Shown here in pieces: positions 1 to 7,568 of a stretch of DNA of 40,814 nucleotides (its first letter is position 1; every line of letters begins with the position of its first letter). The stretch lies in NCBI GenBank assembly GCA_012837385.1, contig DURH01000068.1:1-40814 (forward strand), written 5' to 3'. A program made the position numbers and the translations under genes. The notes beneath the pieces are model-generated. The model worked only from the letters and a program-made list of their open reading frames with translations, was not told the origin of the DNA and made no database searches. This DNA comes from Bacillota bacterium. GTDB lineage: Bacteria > Bacillota > Limnochordia > Darwinibacteriales > Darwinibacteriaceae.

Positions 1-60
1 ACATCCCGCCAGCACCGAAGCTATCAGCAACACTACTAAGAAAGACCCGAATCTCCTCAT
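1..60 (-). CDS. Lipoprotein N-terminus (partial, runs off the window)
   Basis: Only the first 20 codons are inside the window. They read as a complete lipoprotein signal: two arginines after the start Met, a hydrophobic stretch (FLVVLLIASV), and a lipobox VLAGC whose Cys is the last codon visible. A strong ribosome-binding site (AGAGGAGG, about 68-75 on the complement) lies 7-8 bases before the ATG at 60. The mature protein is outside the window, so no function can be given; it should be anchored to the outer face of the cytoplasmic membrane. It is divergent from the PadR gene at 340. Confidence 0.7.
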   Translation of the reverse strand, partial: MRRFGSFLVVLLIASVLAGC

Positions 61-86
61 GAATTCGTCCTCCTCTGCCCTCTCTA

Positions 87-110
87 CAATATATGTCGCA
101 GCACATATTG
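87..110. promoter_or_regulatory. Inverted repeat upstream of the lipoprotein gene
   Basis: ATATGT (91-96) and ACATAT (103-108) form a perfect inverted repeat around a 6-base centre, and the outer bases CAAT/ATTG add partial symmetry. It lies 27 bases before the lipoprotein start, where an operator would act. PadR proteins often bind ATGT/ACAT dyads, so the divergently encoded PadR is one candidate binder; this is inference. Confidence 0.4.
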
Positions 111-243
111 CTTTTACGGGCTTAGTCTCCTTTTGTCTTCATCTTACCGGTAAATTCTTCCTTTGGGAAGGGTAAGATTGTCCCTCCTTTCTCCAGAGAG
201 TAAAAAATTCGCCTCGAAATCGTTCTCCACTGAAGATTTTTTC

Positions 244-322
244 TTGACAGCTATATCGGCTGGTGATATAGTTTATTACGTCAGACGATATAACCTCACA
301 CGATATATCGTCGCAGGATATA
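244..322 (+). promoter_or_regulatory. Sigma-A promoter with overlapping dyads, probable PadR autoregulatory site
   Basis: TTGACA (244-249), a 17-base spacer and TATAGT (267-272) make a near-consensus sigma-A promoter for the PadR/DUF2812 pair. A perfect dyad, CTATATC (251-257) and GATATAG (265-271) around 7 bases, fills the spacer and overlaps the -10 box. Downstream come a GATATA copy (about 288-293), a perfect 12-base palindrome ACGATATATCGT (300-311) and a further GATATA (317-322). The shared core GATATA/TATATC suggests one regulator binding several sites; autoregulation is usual for PadR proteins. Confidence 0.65.
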
Positions 323-339
323 CAGAAAGGGGTGAAACC

Positions 340-681
340 ATGGCCCTCGAAGAGCAAGGTGCCCTCACTGAAGCGGTCTTCTACATTCTCTTAGCCCTCC
401 ACCAACCGCTCCACGGATACGGCATTATGCAGGGGGTGCAGGAACTTACCAACAACCGAGTAGTCCTGGGTCCCGGAACCCTCTACGGCGCCCTCAACAC
501 CTTAGTGGAAAAGGATTGGATTAAGCCGCTGGCTGAATCTGGGGATTCTAGGCGCAAGCAATATGTCATTACTGAACAGGGAGAACTTGTCTTTCAACAA
601 GAACTGGCCCGGCTGGAAGAGCTGGTGCACCATGGTAAACTGGTATTAAGGAGTGCAGATCATGAAAAAGACAGTGATTAA
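340..681 (+). CDS. PadR-family transcriptional regulator
   Basis: A 113-residue protein of the short PadR type: an N-terminal winged helix-turn-helix (about residues 8-80) with the family landmarks HGYGIMQ and GPGTLYGAL, then the RRKQYVIT beta-wing segment and a short C-terminal dimerisation helix. The frame is open upstream to 163, but the ATG at 340 is preceded by AGAAAGGGGTG and the family homology begins here, so the longer form is rejected. It overlaps the DUF2812 gene by 20 bases, implying translational coupling. PadR/DUF2812 pairs are a recurring Bacillota arrangement in which PadR represses the membrane-protein partner. The ligand is unknown. Confidence 0.9.
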   Translation: MALEEQGALTEAVFYILLALHQPLHGYGIMQGVQELTNNRVVLGPGTLYGALNTLVEKDWIKPLAESGDSRRKQYVITEQGELVFQQELARLEELVHHGKLVLRSADHEKDSD

Positions 682-1174
682 GTTCTACTCCAACTTCGAA
701 AAGGAAGAGCAGTGGCTGAATAGGATGGCAGCCCAGGGCTGGCACTGCACCGACTACGCCCTCGGACGCTATGTGTTCGAAAAGGGCGAGCCTGGTGAGT
801 ACATCTACCGCCTCCAGCTCTTGGATTATCCGGCAGCTCATGCCGAAAGTGCAGCCTACCTGGCGTTTTTAGAAGAAACGGGGGTGGAAGTGATCGCCAC
901 CTGGTTCCGTTGGGTGTTTCTGCGCAAAAAGGCTGCCGACGGACCGTTTGAGATCTTCTCAGACCGCGAATCCCGCATCTCCCATTACAAAAAGGTCATC
1001 GCCATGCTTCTGCCCATTACCATCTTCAACCTGATTATGGGAATGAGGGCGCTGCTGGACGGGCCCCGCCTGTACTCTGTGAACCTGTTCGCCGGGGTAA
1101 TAGCGATCTTTCCTCTGATCAGCTACTATCAGAGAACCCTCCTCCTCCATAAGGAAGGCCGCATCCGAGAGTAA
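662..1174 (+). CDS. DUF2812 domain membrane protein
   Basis: 170 residues. The first 100 or so match the DUF2812 pattern (FYSNFEKEEQWLNRMAAQGW, then aromatic-rich YIYRLQLLDY and a W-F-R-W segment), a cytoplasmic domain known almost only beside PadR regulators. Two hydrophobic segments follow (about 114-135 and 143-160) and a short charged tail. The start is the ATG at 662, with AAGGAG at 648-653; an in-frame GTG at 653 overlaps that site and is less likely. The role is unestablished; the family is usually proposed to act in membrane stress or export control with its PadR partner. Confidence 0.8.
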   Translation: MKKTVIKFYSNFEKEEQWLNRMAAQGWHCTDYALGRYVFEKGEPGEYIYRLQLLDYPAAHAESAAYLAFLEETGVEVIATWFRWVFLRKKAADGPFEIFSDRESRISHYKKVIAMLLPITIFNLIMGMRALLDGPRLYSVNLFAGVIAIFPLISYYQRTLLLHKEGRIRE

Positions 1175-1177
1175 GCA

Positions 1178-1218
1178 AAAGCGACTAGACTGGTTTCAGC
1201 CATAGTCGCTTTCTTGTT
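1178..1218. terminator. Intrinsic terminator, probably bidirectional
   Basis: AAAGCGACTA (1178-1187) pairs perfectly with TAGTCGCTTT (1203-1212) around a 15-base loop and is followed by TTTCTTGTTTT. It lies between the convergent DUF2812 and PotD genes. The upstream A-run gives a U-tract on the complement too, so it could serve both. Confidence 0.8.
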
Positions 1219-2262
1219 TTAATGGGCTTTTACTTCCGTCCAGATGCGGTCGTAGATGCTCAGGGTCTGGCCTAGATTAACGAATACCTCAGCGTTGACC
1301 AGATCCTCTTCTTCAGGATAGACGCTGCGGTCCTCACTTATTTCAGGCCGAATCATGGAACGCACGCTTTCGTGGGTGACGGCGTACCCCGTGTAATCAG
1401 CATTGCGGTAAGCTATCTCAGGATCCAGCATAAAGTTGATGAAAGCCATAGCCCCTTCAGGGTTTTTGGCATTCTTGGGCACAGCCATCACATCAAACCA
1501 AAGGTTGGTCCCCTCTTGGGGTATGGCAAAGGCCAGATCTGGGTTCTGCGATTTAGCCACCGTAACTTCCCCTGACCAAACCACTGCCATGGCTGCTTCC
1601 CCGGCAATCATCTTATCCTGGCTTTCATCTACCACATAGGCCAAAACCAGTGGTTTTTGTTCCTTGAGCAGCTCGCCTGCTTCCGCCAGTTCATTCTCAT
1701 CCAGAGTGTTGATGCTGTAACCCAGCCTCAACAAGGCCACCGCAATTGAGTCACGCTGGCTGTCCAGCATCAGTATTTCCTTCTCATATTTCGGATTCCA
1801 GAGGATATCCCAACTGTCCACGGGATCACCAACCATGATGGTGTTGTACAGGATACCAACTGTTCCCCAATAATACGGCAGTGAATACTCGTTAGCGGGA
1901 TCATAATCCCAGCCTAAATGCCGCTTCTCAATATATTTCCAATTCGGAATCTTGGACAAGTCCAGTTTCTGCACCAAGTCCTCTTCTATCATCCTAGTCA
2001 GCATGTAATCTGATGGGAAAATGACATCATAGGCGCTGCCACCTGCCTTGATCTTCACGTACATGTCTTCGTTGGTGGCATAGGTATCATACACTACCTT
2101 GATCTTCGTTTCCTTTTCGAATTCCTCCAAGATGCTCTCGTCAATGTAATCTCCCCAGTTGTACACATAGATAGTTGGCTTGTCCCTGGTGCAGCCGCTT
2201 AAGCCCGCAGTGAGCAGTACAAGCGCGACAAAGAGCGCTGCTGCTTTACCGATTCTGCCCAA
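1219..2262 (-). CDS. potD: Spermidine/putrescine-binding lipoprotein, distal paralog
   Basis: 347 residues: lipoprotein signal (h-region ALFVALVLLTAG, lipobox LSGC, Cys24), then a type-2 periplasmic binding fold starting IYVYNWGDYID. Ligand-site residues known from E. coli PotD are kept: the Trp of YNW, the Asp of MLDSQRDS, the Trp of VVWSGE, and Trp and Asp of LWFDVMAVP. The frame is open further upstream, but AAAGGAG at 2272-2278 (complement) sits ideally before a TTG at 2262, which starts exactly at the signal peptide; an ATG at 2280 is the alternative. It is a close paralog of the gene at 2357-3406 but lies beyond a terminator, so it is probably made in smaller or conditional amounts. Confidence 0.88.
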   Translation of the reverse strand: MGRIGKAAALFVALVLLTAGLSGCTRDKPTIYVYNWGDYIDESILEEFEKETKIKVVYDTYATNEDMYVKIKAGGSAYDVIFPSDYMLTRMIEEDLVQKLDLSKIPNWKYIEKRHLGWDYDPANEYSLPYYWGTVGILYNTIMVGDPVDSWDILWNPKYEKEILMLDSQRDSIAVALLRLGYSINTLDENELAEAGELLKEQKPLVLAYVVDESQDKMIAGEAAMAVVWSGEVTVAKSQNPDLAFAIPQEGTNLWFDVMAVPKNAKNPEGAMAFINFMLDPEIAYRNADYTGYAVTHESVRSMIRPEISEDRSVYPEEEDLVNAEVFVNLGQTLSIYDRIWTEVKAH

Positions 2263-2320
2263 GCTCTTCACTCCTTTCATATATTTGGGTTCTAGGCAGG
2301 CCTTAGAAAACCCTTTATAC

Positions 2321-2351
2321 AAAAAGAGCCCTCCACGAGGGAGAAGCTCTT
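2321..2351 (-). terminator. Intrinsic terminator between the two potD genes
   Basis: Read on the complement: AAGAG, a 5-base internal loop, CCCTC, loop GTG, GAGGG, CTCTT, then TTTTTG. The two stacked 5-bp stems and the U-tract sit 5 bases after the stop of the proximal potD and about 60 bases before the start of the distal one. Partial readthrough would set the ratio of the two binding proteins. Confidence 0.7.
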
Positions 2352-2356
2352 ACTGC

Positions 2357-3406
2357 CTAATATGCCTTGACTTCAGTCCAAATACGGTCATACTCCCTCA
2401 ACGTCTCGCCCAAGCTCACGAAAACTTCTGCACCGGCTATATCTTCATCAGTGGGATAAGCTCCGCGGTCATTGCGTACCTCTTCTGGCAGCATGGCCCA
2501 GGCGGCCAGATTAGGAGTTGAGTATCCGGTGTACTCTGCGTTGCGCAGAGCGATTTCCGGCTTGTTGAGAAAGTTCATGAACTTGAGGGCGCCCTCTACG
2601 TTCTTGGCCCCTTTGGGGATGGCCATGACATCAAACCACAGATTGGTTCCTTCTTTGGGGATGGCGTAGGCCAAATCGCTGTTTTCCCCAATGGCGTACA
2701 TAGCTTCCCCAGACCAAGTCAGGGCCAGGGCCGCTTCTCCGGATACCATCTTGTCTTTACCCTCGTCCACAACATAAGCCAAGACCAGGGGCTTCTGCTG
2801 TTTGAGGAGCTGAGCGGCTTCCGCCAGTTCTCCAGGATCCCTAGTATTGATGGAGTAACCCAGTTTTAAAAGGGCTGCGCCGATGGAATCCCGTTGGCTG
2901 TCCAGCATGAGGATCTCTTTGGAATACTTGGGATCCCACAGTGCGTCCCAGCTGTCGATGGGTTCATCCACCATGGTGGTGTTGTAGAGGATCCCCAGAG
3001 TTCCCCACATATAAGGAAGGGAATACTCATTGTTGGGGTCATACTCCGCACCCATCAGCTTCGGATCGATATGCACATGGTTGGGGATTTTCTCCAAGTC
3101 AATCTTGAGGATCATGTCCTCCTTAATCATCCGAGTCAGCATGTATTCCGACGGAAAAATCACGTCATAGCTGCTGCCGCCTGATTTGATCTTCACATAC
3201 ATATCTTCATTGGTGGAGTAGGTGTCGTACACTACTTTGATGCCTGATTCCTTCTCGAACTCCTCGAGAATGTCTTCATCAATATAATCTCCCCAGTTGT
3301 ACACATACAGCACAGGCTGTTCCTTGCCGCACCCTGTCAGGAGCAGGCTAAGCACTACCAAACTTAGGATCGTAAGGGCTAACCTTTTTGGGGCCACGCT
3401 TCCCAT
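2357..3406 (-). CDS. potD: Spermidine/putrescine-binding lipoprotein, proximal paralog
   Basis: 349 residues with signal peptide and lipobox LLTGC (Cys26), then the binding domain beginning LYVYNWGDYID. All PotD-type contact residues described for the downstream paralog are present (YNW, LDSQRDS, TWSGE, LWFDVMAIP), as is the C-terminal GYSTPNLAAWAMLP segment that closely resembles E. coli PotD. The chosen ATG at 3406 follows GGAAGGG; a start further upstream would lie inside potC and precede the signal peptide. Its first 59 bases overlap the 3' end of potC. As an exposed lipoprotein it should deliver polyamines to PotB/PotC. Confidence 0.92.
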   Translation of the reverse strand: MGSVAPKRLALTILSLVVLSLLLTGCGKEQPVLYVYNWGDYIDEDILEEFEKESGIKVVYDTYSTNEDMYVKIKSGGSSYDVIFPSEYMLTRMIKEDMILKIDLEKIPNHVHIDPKLMGAEYDPNNEYSLPYMWGTLGILYNTTMVDEPIDSWDALWDPKYSKEILMLDSQRDSIGAALLKLGYSINTRDPGELAEAAQLLKQQKPLVLAYVVDEGKDKMVSGEAALALTWSGEAMYAIGENSDLAYAIPKEGTNLWFDVMAIPKGAKNVEGALKFMNFLNKPEIALRNAEYTGYSTPNLAAWAMLPEEVRNDRGAYPTDEDIAGAEVFVSLGETLREYDRIWTEVKAY

Positions 3407-4184
3407 TTCTTCCCTTCCTTTCTTCTCTGGCCTGCCGTACATTGACGATGATCAACAGTGCCAAGACAAATGTAAACATGATGGTGGACAGAGCATTGAT
3501 CTTGGGATTGATTCCCCTTCTAGCCATGGAGTAGACAGTAATTGACAGCGTGGATACTCCAGAACCGGTGGTAAAGAAGCTCACCACAAAGTCATCGATG
3601 GACAGTGTGAAGGCTAGAAGCAGTCCGGTGATAATGCCTGGCATAATCTCTGGGATGATAACTTTCCAGAGCGCCTGCAAGGGTGTACAGCCCAGATCCA
3701 GCGCCGCTTCGTAAAGATGCTTGTTGAGCTGGCGCAGTTTGGGCAGTACAGACAAAATGACATAGGGTACATTGAAAGTAATGTGCGACAGCAGCAGGGT
3801 GAGATAACCCAAGCGTACCCTGGTAAATACGAAGAGGATCATCAGGGAGATAGCTGTCACAATTTCAGGGTTCAAAACAGGCAGATAAGTTACATTCATA
3901 ATCAGTTTCTTCTGTACGCCCCTGGTGTTATGAATACCGATGGCGGCCATGGTGCCGATAATGGTGGCGATCACAGCCGAGCTCACACCGATCAGGAGCG
4001 TGGAGTACAGGGAACTCATAATGGTGCGATCCTGGAACAGCTCCACATACCAGCGCAGGGTGAATCCTCCCCACACACCCCTTGAGCGGGCATCATTGAA
4101 GGAGTACACCATGAGCACGGCGATGGGGAGGTACAGGAAGGCGAACACCAAGTAAATGTAGCTGCGCTTAAGGAACCTTACCAT
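3348..4184 (-). CDS. potC: Spermidine/putrescine ABC permease PotC
   Basis: 278 residues with six predicted membrane helices and the binding-protein-dependent permease EAA loop (YEAALDLGCTPLQALWKV...P), which docks on the PotA ATPase. The start at 4184 overlaps the end of potB by 7 bases and follows AAAGGATG; the open frame upstream lies entirely within potB and is rejected. The C-terminus carries a basic, glycine-rich tail (RQAREERKGRNGKRG) encoded across the start of potD. That tail is longer than in E. coli PotC and may simply reflect a compact gene overlap. Confidence 0.93.
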   Translation of the reverse strand: MVRFLKRSYIYLVFAFLYLPIAVLMVYSFNDARSRGVWGGFTLRWYVELFQDRTIMSSLYSTLLIGVSSAVIATIIGTMAAIGIHNTRGVQKKLIMNVTYLPVLNPEIVTAISLMILFVFTRVRLGYLTLLLSHITFNVPYVILSVLPKLRQLNKHLYEAALDLGCTPLQALWKVIIPEIMPGIITGLLLAFTLSIDDFVVSFFTTGSGVSTLSITVYSMARRGINPKINALSTIMFTFVLALLIIVNVRQAREERKGRNGKRGPKKVSPYDPKFGSA

Positions 4185-4999
4185 AACGCCACATCCTTTT
4201 CTTCCCCTTCGAAGAAGGACATAATTGCCATGCTGAGCAGGATCACCACAATCATCACAACTGAAATGGCTGAGCCAAAGCCCCAATCTCCCACAACGAG
4301 GAACTGCTGTTCAATTAGGTTGCCGATCAGCGTAAACTGGCCGCCGCCCAAAAGCCGGGAGATGACAAAGGTGGTCATGGCTGGCATAAACACCATGGTA
4401 ATGCCGGAAACCACCCCAGGCAGGCTCAAGGGCAGAATCACCCTCATAAACACCTGGAAAGGATTGGCCCCCAGATCCCCTGCAGCTTCCACCACACCTT
4501 TGTCGATCTTGCTCAGCACCGAGTAGATGGGCAAAACCATAAAGGGCAGGAAGTTGTAAACCATACCCAACACCACCGCGGAGTTGGTGTACAAGATGTT
4601 GAGCCGCGGCAGGTCGAAAAAGGAAAGCAGGGCGTTGATAAACCCGTTGCGCTCCAAGATGGTGAGCCAAGCATAGGTGCGCAGAAGGAAGTTCATCCAC
4701 ATGGGAACCACGAAAAGCAGCATAATCACATGCTTACGTTTGAAGGCGTTACCAGCCATCACCATAGCAGCAGGATAGCCAAGGATCAGGCAGAGCGCTG
4801 TACTGATCACCGCCAAGCGGATGGAACGGCCCAGCACCCTGAGGTAGATGGGCTCAAAAAACCTGGCGAAATTCTGCAGTGACCAGGTGACTCCGCTTTC
4901 AGTGGGAACGGTGAAAGCGTAGTAGAGCACCAGCACCATGGGCACCACAGTGAACAGAACCATCCAGATCAGGTAAGGGATGAGAGGTGAACGCTTCAC
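4178..4999 (-). CDS. potB: Spermidine/putrescine ABC permease PotB
   Basis: 273 residues, six membrane helices, EAA loop VEAAGDLGANPFQVFMRVILP. A GTG start at 4999 overlaps the potA stop (TAGTG), showing tight translational coupling. With PotC it forms the membrane channel of a PotABCD importer for spermidine/putrescine. Gene order A-B-C-D is the standard one. Confidence 0.94.
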   Translation of the reverse strand: MKRSPLIPYLIWMVLFTVVPMVLVLYYAFTVPTESGVTWSLQNFARFFEPIYLRVLGRSIRLAVISTALCLILGYPAAMVMAGNAFKRKHVIMLLFVVPMWMNFLLRTYAWLTILERNGFINALLSFFDLPRLNILYTNSAVVLGMVYNFLPFMVLPIYSVLSKIDKGVVEAAGDLGANPFQVFMRVILPLSLPGVVSGITMVFMPAMTTFVISRLLGGGQFTLIGNLIEQQFLVVGDWGFGSAISVVMIVVILLSMAIMSFFEGEEKDVALW

Positions 5000-6048
5000 T
5001 AGTCTCTCACCTTCTTCATAATGTGGATGTCCATGGGCTCCAAACCCAGCCCCACCGTTGTTCCCACAGGTTCCATCAACGTGGAGTGGACCAGCCAGGA
5101 GGTTCCATCTTCAGATTCCACAATCATCTCATAGTGCACGCCCAAGAAGTTCACCGAGCGAACCTCCCCCTTGAGCTTAGCTTGATCAGGGGGAATGAGC
5201 GCCAAATCCTCAGGGCGGATCACCACATCCACTTTCTCATCTTGGTCAAAACCAAAGTCGGCGCATTCAAAGGTAGTCCCGCCAAAGTCTACCAGGTAAT
5301 CTCGGCGCATAATGCCGTCCACAATATTGCTTTCCCCGATGAAGTCGGCTACAAAGGCGTTGACGGGCTCGTTGTAGATGCTCTCTGGGGTGCCGATCTG
5401 CTGAATCTCCCCATCCTTCATCACCACAACTGTATCGCTCATGGATAGCGCTTCTTCCTGGTCATGGGTGACAAAAAGGAAGGTGATGCCAAGCTGCCGC
5501 TGCATGTTTTTCAGCTCATGCTGCATCTCGCGGCGCAGTTTGAGGTCCAAAGCGGCGAGGGGCTCATCTAGAAGCAGAACTTCTGGCTCATTCACCAACG
5601 CCCGGGCAATGGCCACCCGCTGCTGCTGCCCGCCGCTGAGGGAGTTGACATCCCGCTGTTCGTACCCCTCCAGATTCACCAAGTGCAGCATCTTAGTGAC
5701 CTTTTCCTTGATCACGTTTTCCTTCATTTTCTTGATTCTAAGGCCAAAGGCGATATTCTCAAAGACATTGAGATGGGAGAACAGGGCGTAGCGCTGAAAT
5801 ACGGTATTAACCTGACGCTTATGGGATGGAACATTGCTGATATCGGCGCCTTTAAAGGTTATGCTGCCACTGGTGGGCTTCTCGAAGCCTCCGATTAAGC
5901 GCAGCATGGTGGTTTTTCCGCAGCCGCTGGGCCCCAAGAGCGTCACAAACTCGTTTTTCCTGATGTATAAGTCGACGTCTGTTAGTGCGGCCGTATCATC
6001 GTAGTATTTGGAGACACCTTTCAGCTGAACAATGATCTCGGACACCAC
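4999..6048 (-). CDS. potA: Spermidine/putrescine ABC transporter ATPase PotA
   Basis: 349 residues. ATPase landmarks are all intact: Walker [10 protein letters not shown] (39-47), Q-loop Gln85, signature LSGGQQQR (137-144), Walker B LLLDEP (158-163) and switch His195. A C-terminal TOBE-type regulatory domain follows from about residue 240 ([12 protein letters not shown]). The GTG start at 6048 follows AAAGGGGGG; a second GTG directly after it cannot be excluded. The gene sits 25 bases after the regulator gene and is co-transcribed with it. It energises uptake through PotB/PotC. Confidence 0.95.
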   Translation of the reverse strand: MVSEIIVQLKGVSKYYDDTAALTDVDLYIRKNEFVTLLGPSGCGKTTMLRLIGGFEKPTSGSITFKGADISNVPSHKRQVNTVFQRYALFSHLNVFENIAFGLRIKKMKENVIKEKVTKMLHLVNLEGYEQRDVNSLSGGQQQRVAIARALVNEPEVLLLDEPLAALDLKLRREMQHELKNMQRQLGITFLFVTHDQEEALSMSDTVVVMKDGEIQQIGTPESIYNEPVNAFVADFIGESNIVDGIMRRDYLVDFGGTTFECADFGFDQDEKVDVVIRPEDLALIPPDQAKLKGEVRSVNFLGVHYEMIVESEDGTSWLVHSTLMEPVGTTVGLGLEPMDIHIMKKVRD

Positions 6049-6073
6049 AGTCCCCCCTTTAAATTACATGTCC

Positions 6074-6613
6074 CTAAAAGCTTGGTGGCGAAGAGACCCA
6101 AAGCACAACTGCTTGCCTCTTGCCTGCATTAGAAATATAATGGCCTGCTTGAGCAGGGAAATAAAAGGATTCCCCAGCTCGCACCTTAACTACCTCCGAA
6201 CCAAAGTGAAGCTGGATCTGCCCCTTGATCACGTAGCCAAACTCTTCGCCATCGTGGGGATCATCCAGGTAAGTGCGGCCCTGGGGCTCCAGGTAAACCA
6301 CGATGGGCTCCATGGAGTTCTTCTGGGCATTGGGCACCAGCCAGTGGATCTCGCTTTTCAACTCTGGGTCGCTCTTTACCGCAACATCGTTCTTGGTAAA
6401 CACCAGCTTTTCCGGTGCCTTTTGATTAAAAAAGTCCTGCAGGTTAGTACCTAAAGACTCCAAGATATCAACAAGGGTTGCGATGGAGGGTGAAGTGAGC
6501 TCGCGTTCTACCTGAGAGATAAAGCCTTTAGAAAGCTCACAGCGATCTGCTAACTCTTCCTGAGTTAGGTTGTGCTGGATGCGCAGACGTTTAATTTTCT
6601 CGCCTATCTTCAT
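6074..6613 (-). CDS. XRE-family regulator with cupin domain (PuuR-like), regulator of the pot operon
   Basis: 179 residues. An N-terminal helix-turn-helix of the Cro/XRE type (about 6-60, LTQEELADRCELSKGFISQVE) is followed by a small-molecule-sensing cupin domain (about 105-176, HDGEEFGYVIKGQIQLHFG). This architecture is that of PuuR-like regulators, which respond to polyamines or related amines. It starts the pot operon, with a strong GGAAAGGAGG site, and its own promoter carries three repeated half-sites at the transcription start (6645-6672), so autorepression relieved or imposed by polyamine is the likely scheme (inference). Confidence 0.92.
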   Translation of the reverse strand: MKIGEKIKRLRIQHNLTQEELADRCELSKGFISQVERELTSPSIATLVDILESLGTNLQDFFNQKAPEKLVFTKNDVAVKSDPELKSEIHWLVPNAQKNSMEPIVVYLEPQGRTYLDDPHDGEEFGYVIKGQIQLHFGSEVVKVRAGESFYFPAQAGHYISNAGKRQAVVLWVSSPPSF

Positions 6614-6644
6614 CCCATTCCCTCCTTTCCTTGGTTTTGTGTTA

Positions 6645-6707
6645 CTAAACTTTAGGTTTAGGAAGACTAAACAAGTGTATTGTACCGAGTACCCCTATCT
6701 ATGTCAA
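6645..6707 (-). promoter_or_regulatory. Consensus sigma-A promoter with a three-part operator for the pot operon
   Basis: On the complement, TTGACA (6707-6702), a 17-base spacer and TACAAT (6684-6679) form a near-perfect promoter. Immediately downstream lie three 6-base half-sites in alternating orientation with 5-base spacing: CTAAAC (6667-6672), GTTTAG (6656-6661) and CTAAAC (6645-6650). The 11-base period places all three on one face of the helix, beginning at the expected transcription start. This is where a repressor would block initiation or clearance, and the XRE-cupin protein encoded next is the obvious binder. Confidence 0.8.
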
Positions 6708-6743
6708 TACCCTGGGTGGAAGAATTTCGTCTCCAAAGTGCCA

Positions 6744-6765
6744 TATTTCATTTTCCCGTGAAATA
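6744..6765. promoter_or_regulatory. Inverted repeat upstream of the ZIP transporter gene
   Basis: TATTTCA (6744-6750) and TGAAATA (6759-6765) form a perfect 7-base dyad with an 8-base centre, 35 bases before the ZIP start. It could be an operator for a metal-responsive regulator. It does not match the Fur, Zur or MntR boxes I know, and no clear promoter hexamers accompany it. Confidence 0.35.
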
Positions 6766-6799
6766 GGCATGGAATGGGAGGTCGAGGGGAGGGCTTGGG

Positions 6800-7519
6800 G
6801 TGTGGGAGCTGGCCAGAATCGTCTTTTTGGGTACCATGGCAGGTGTACTGGGTACAGGTGCAGGGGGAATACTCCTGGCCCTGGGTAGAAGGCCCAAGGG
6901 ATCAGAACTCAGTTTCTGGCTTGGCTTGTCTGCTGGCGTGATGCTGGCGGTGGTCTTTCAGGACCTGCTCCCGGAAGCACTAACCCTGCAGGGGGCGGGA
7001 GTTACCTTTGGGGGTCTTGTGCTCGGCATGTGTGCCCTGATGCTGCTGGAGCCGCTTGTGTTCCGCGGCCGTCCCCGGGGCTTGATCCAAACAGGGCTGT
7101 TCCTGGGCCTGGGCATCGCCGCCCACAACTTCCCAGAAGGCTTGGCCATCGGTGCGGGCTATTCCGCCTCCCAGGAGCTGGGTTTCAGCTTAGCCCTCGC
7201 TCTCTGCCTGCACAATGTACCAGAAGGCATGGCTATGGCCGCTCCCCTTTTAGCTGGTGGAGCCGGCCGTACCCAAACGGTGCTTTGGACCATTGCCGCT
7301 GGGCTGCCCATGGGCCTTGGCGCCTTGGTAGGCGGCCTGTTCGGAAGCCTTACCGCCAGAACTTTGGCTGGAACACTGGGCTTTGCCGCGGGGGCCATGC
7401 TGTTCCTGGTTTTCCACGAACTACTCCCCGAAGCCAACTGCCTGGACTTTCCCTACGCCACCACCTGCGGAGCGGTTTTTGGCATCATGCTGGGCTTAAC
7501 CCTGCTAGTGGTCTTCTAA
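6800..7519 (+). CDS. ZIP-family metal transporter (zinc/divalent cation)
   Basis: 239 residues, about eight hydrophobic segments. The two signature metal-site motifs of the ZIP family are present in the fourth and fifth helices: HNFPEG (His109, Asn110, Glu113) and HNVPEG (His138, Asn139, Glu142). Further conserved acids occur in LLPEA (Glu59) and in the C-terminal HELLPEA. It is of the short bacterial GufA/ZupT-like type without a histidine-rich loop. The GTG start at 6800 follows GAGGGGAGGG. It would import Zn2+ or a similar ion down its gradient. It is transcribed divergently from the pot operon and is followed closely by flagellin on the same strand. Confidence 0.9.
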   Translation: MWELARIVFLGTMAGVLGTGAGGILLALGRRPKGSELSFWLGLSAGVMLAVVFQDLLPEALTLQGAGVTFGGLVLGMCALMLLEPLVFRGRPRGLIQTGLFLGLGIAAHNFPEGLAIGAGYSASQELGFSLALALCLHNVPEGMAMAAPLLAGGAGRTQTVLWTIAAGLPMGLGALVGGLFGSLTARTLAGTLGFAAGAMLFLVFHELLPEANCLDFPYATTCGAVFGIMLGLTLLVVF

Positions 7520-7568
7520 AGCCAGCGCTCCCCAAAGCCGATAATAGAGTATGGCAGGGGGTGGGGCT

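Noticed and set aside
163-339. N-terminal extension of the PadR protein by 59 residues
   Set aside because: It would be translated through the promoter and operator sites, has no ribosome site, and lies before the start of family homology.
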